Assembly: GCF_016405965.1 (NCBI RefSeq)
Contig: NZ_JAEFCD010000009.1
Span: forward strand, 1-64,000
DNA length: 64,000 nt
Direction of reading: 5' to 3'
Source: Alteromonas sp. IB21
Lineage (GTDB): Bacteria; Pseudomonadota; Gammaproteobacteria; Enterobacterales; Alteromonadaceae
Shown piece by piece: positions 63,666 to 64,000 of this stretch. The notes beneath the pieces are model-generated. The model worked only from the letters and a program-made list of their open reading frames with translations. It was not told the origin of the DNA and ran no database searches. Numbering within the stretch: position 1 is the first letter of the stretch; the number at the start of each line of letters is the position of its first letter. The position numbers and the translations under genes were made by a program.

Positions 63666-64000
63666 CTAGCTAAACATCTGGGTTGCTAGGTTTTGCTGTA
63701 CCGCCTGCGCAGACGACGCACTCAGCTCAATCTCAATAGGATCGGCTTTACCCGACAACCAAATTTTAAGCTCAGCGTCGGTGTCAAAATGTCCTGCCGT
63801 CTCAACGATGAACTGCGTAATCGATTTGTAAGGAATAGAGTGATAGTTCACTTTGCGCCCAGTAAGCCCTTGCTTATCAATAAGAATTAAACGCTTGTTC
63901 GTGAATACACTTAAATCGCGCACTAATTTAAACGCAGAGGTCACGGTCTCATTAGCCGCGAGTATGGGCGTCAGCTCCTCTTGCACATCTGAAGCACTCG
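63666..64000 (-). CDS. PH-domain protein, cut by the window edge
   Basis: The C-terminal 111 or so residues of a bacterial pleckstrin-homology (bPH_1) protein. Visible are FKLVRDLSVFTNKRLILIDKQ, VNYHSIPYKSITQF and TAGHFDTDAELKIW. The frame stays open to the end of the window, through SASDVQEEL, so its start lies beyond base 64,000; the internal GTG at 63986 is not the start. Small stand-alone bPH_1 proteins are cytoplasmic and of unknown function. Convergent with the protease gene. Confidence 0.85.
   Translation of the reverse strand, partial: SASDVQEELTPILAANETVTSAFKLVRDLSVFTNKRLILIDKQGLTGRKVNYHSIPYKSITQFIVETAGHFDTDAELKIWLSGKADPIEIELSASSAQAVQQNLATQMFS

Noticed and set aside
63666..63986. 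PH-domain gene starting at the GTG at 63986
   Set aside because: The frame is open to the window edge and the family has about 15-20 more N-terminal residues, so this is an internal codon.

Overview
The window looks like chromosomal DNA of a marine gammaproteobacterium of the Alteromonadales, most probably Alteromonas or a close relative. This rests on remembered family resemblance, not a search: the FabR, TrmA, SthA, CysJIH, DusA, PspA, FldB and MsrA homologues are all gammaproteobacterial in type, and TIGR04219, DUF2333, DUF2884, CLCA_X and DUF5610-type proteins are characteristic of this order. About 54 protein genes are packed in short operons separated by clear hairpin terminators. No tRNA, CRISPR array or intact insertion sequence was seen.

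Left part (1-21,200). The left edge carries the promoters (P1, P2) and boxA leader of an rRNA operon whose 16S gene lies just outside the window, reading leftwards. Then come a membrane-anchored RRM protein, a DUF5610-type protein, trmA, divergent fabR and an acyl desaturase, sthA, a small periplasmic protein, a uracil-DNA-glycosylase-family protein, a REC-DUF3369-GGDEF-EAL regulator, a TIGR03899-type protein, the cysJIH sulfite/PAPS reduction operon, a TIGR04219 outer-membrane protein with a DUF2333 protein, a phage-shock operon (pspA, pspC, one more membrane gene) behind a recognisable sigma-54 promoter, and dusA.

Accessory segment (21,200-25,960). dusA is a known integration target. Next to its 5' end lie a decayed integrase N-terminus, a very AT-rich stretch with two copies of a LacI-type palindrome, and then a more GC-rich levansucrase (GH68) plus fructan hydrolase (GH32) pair. 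I read this as the remains of a dusA island that delivered a fructan synthesis and use cassette.

Signalling module (25,962-30,911). Four tightly spaced genes encode a coiled-coil protein, an inner-membrane protein with a cytoplasmic longin/roadblock-like region and a periplasmic OmpA-like domain, a Ras/Rab-like small GTPase, and a PAS-GGDEF-EAL protein. Together they suggest a transmembrane path from the cell wall through a small GTPase to cyclic-di-GMP breakdown. This is the best candidate here for an undescribed system.

Right part (31,000-64,000). S-formylglutathione hydrolase, two tandem acyltransferases with a YbdG-like mechanosensitive channel, small hypothetical proteins, a sodium-dependent transporter, a DCC1-SDR pair, msrA, a lipoprotein beta-propeller, a PhoD-fldB-CLCA_X run, an orphan exbD and a PEP-CTERM choice-of-anchor-A protein lead to a cellulose operon (orf-bcsA-bcsB-bcsZ-bcsC-like). 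The cellulose operon and the two EAL proteins make cyclic-di-GMP a recurrent theme. A YgjV protein, trmN6, a TIP30-like protein, a DPP4-type S9 peptidase, a secreted subtilase and a PH-domain gene cut by the right edge complete the window.
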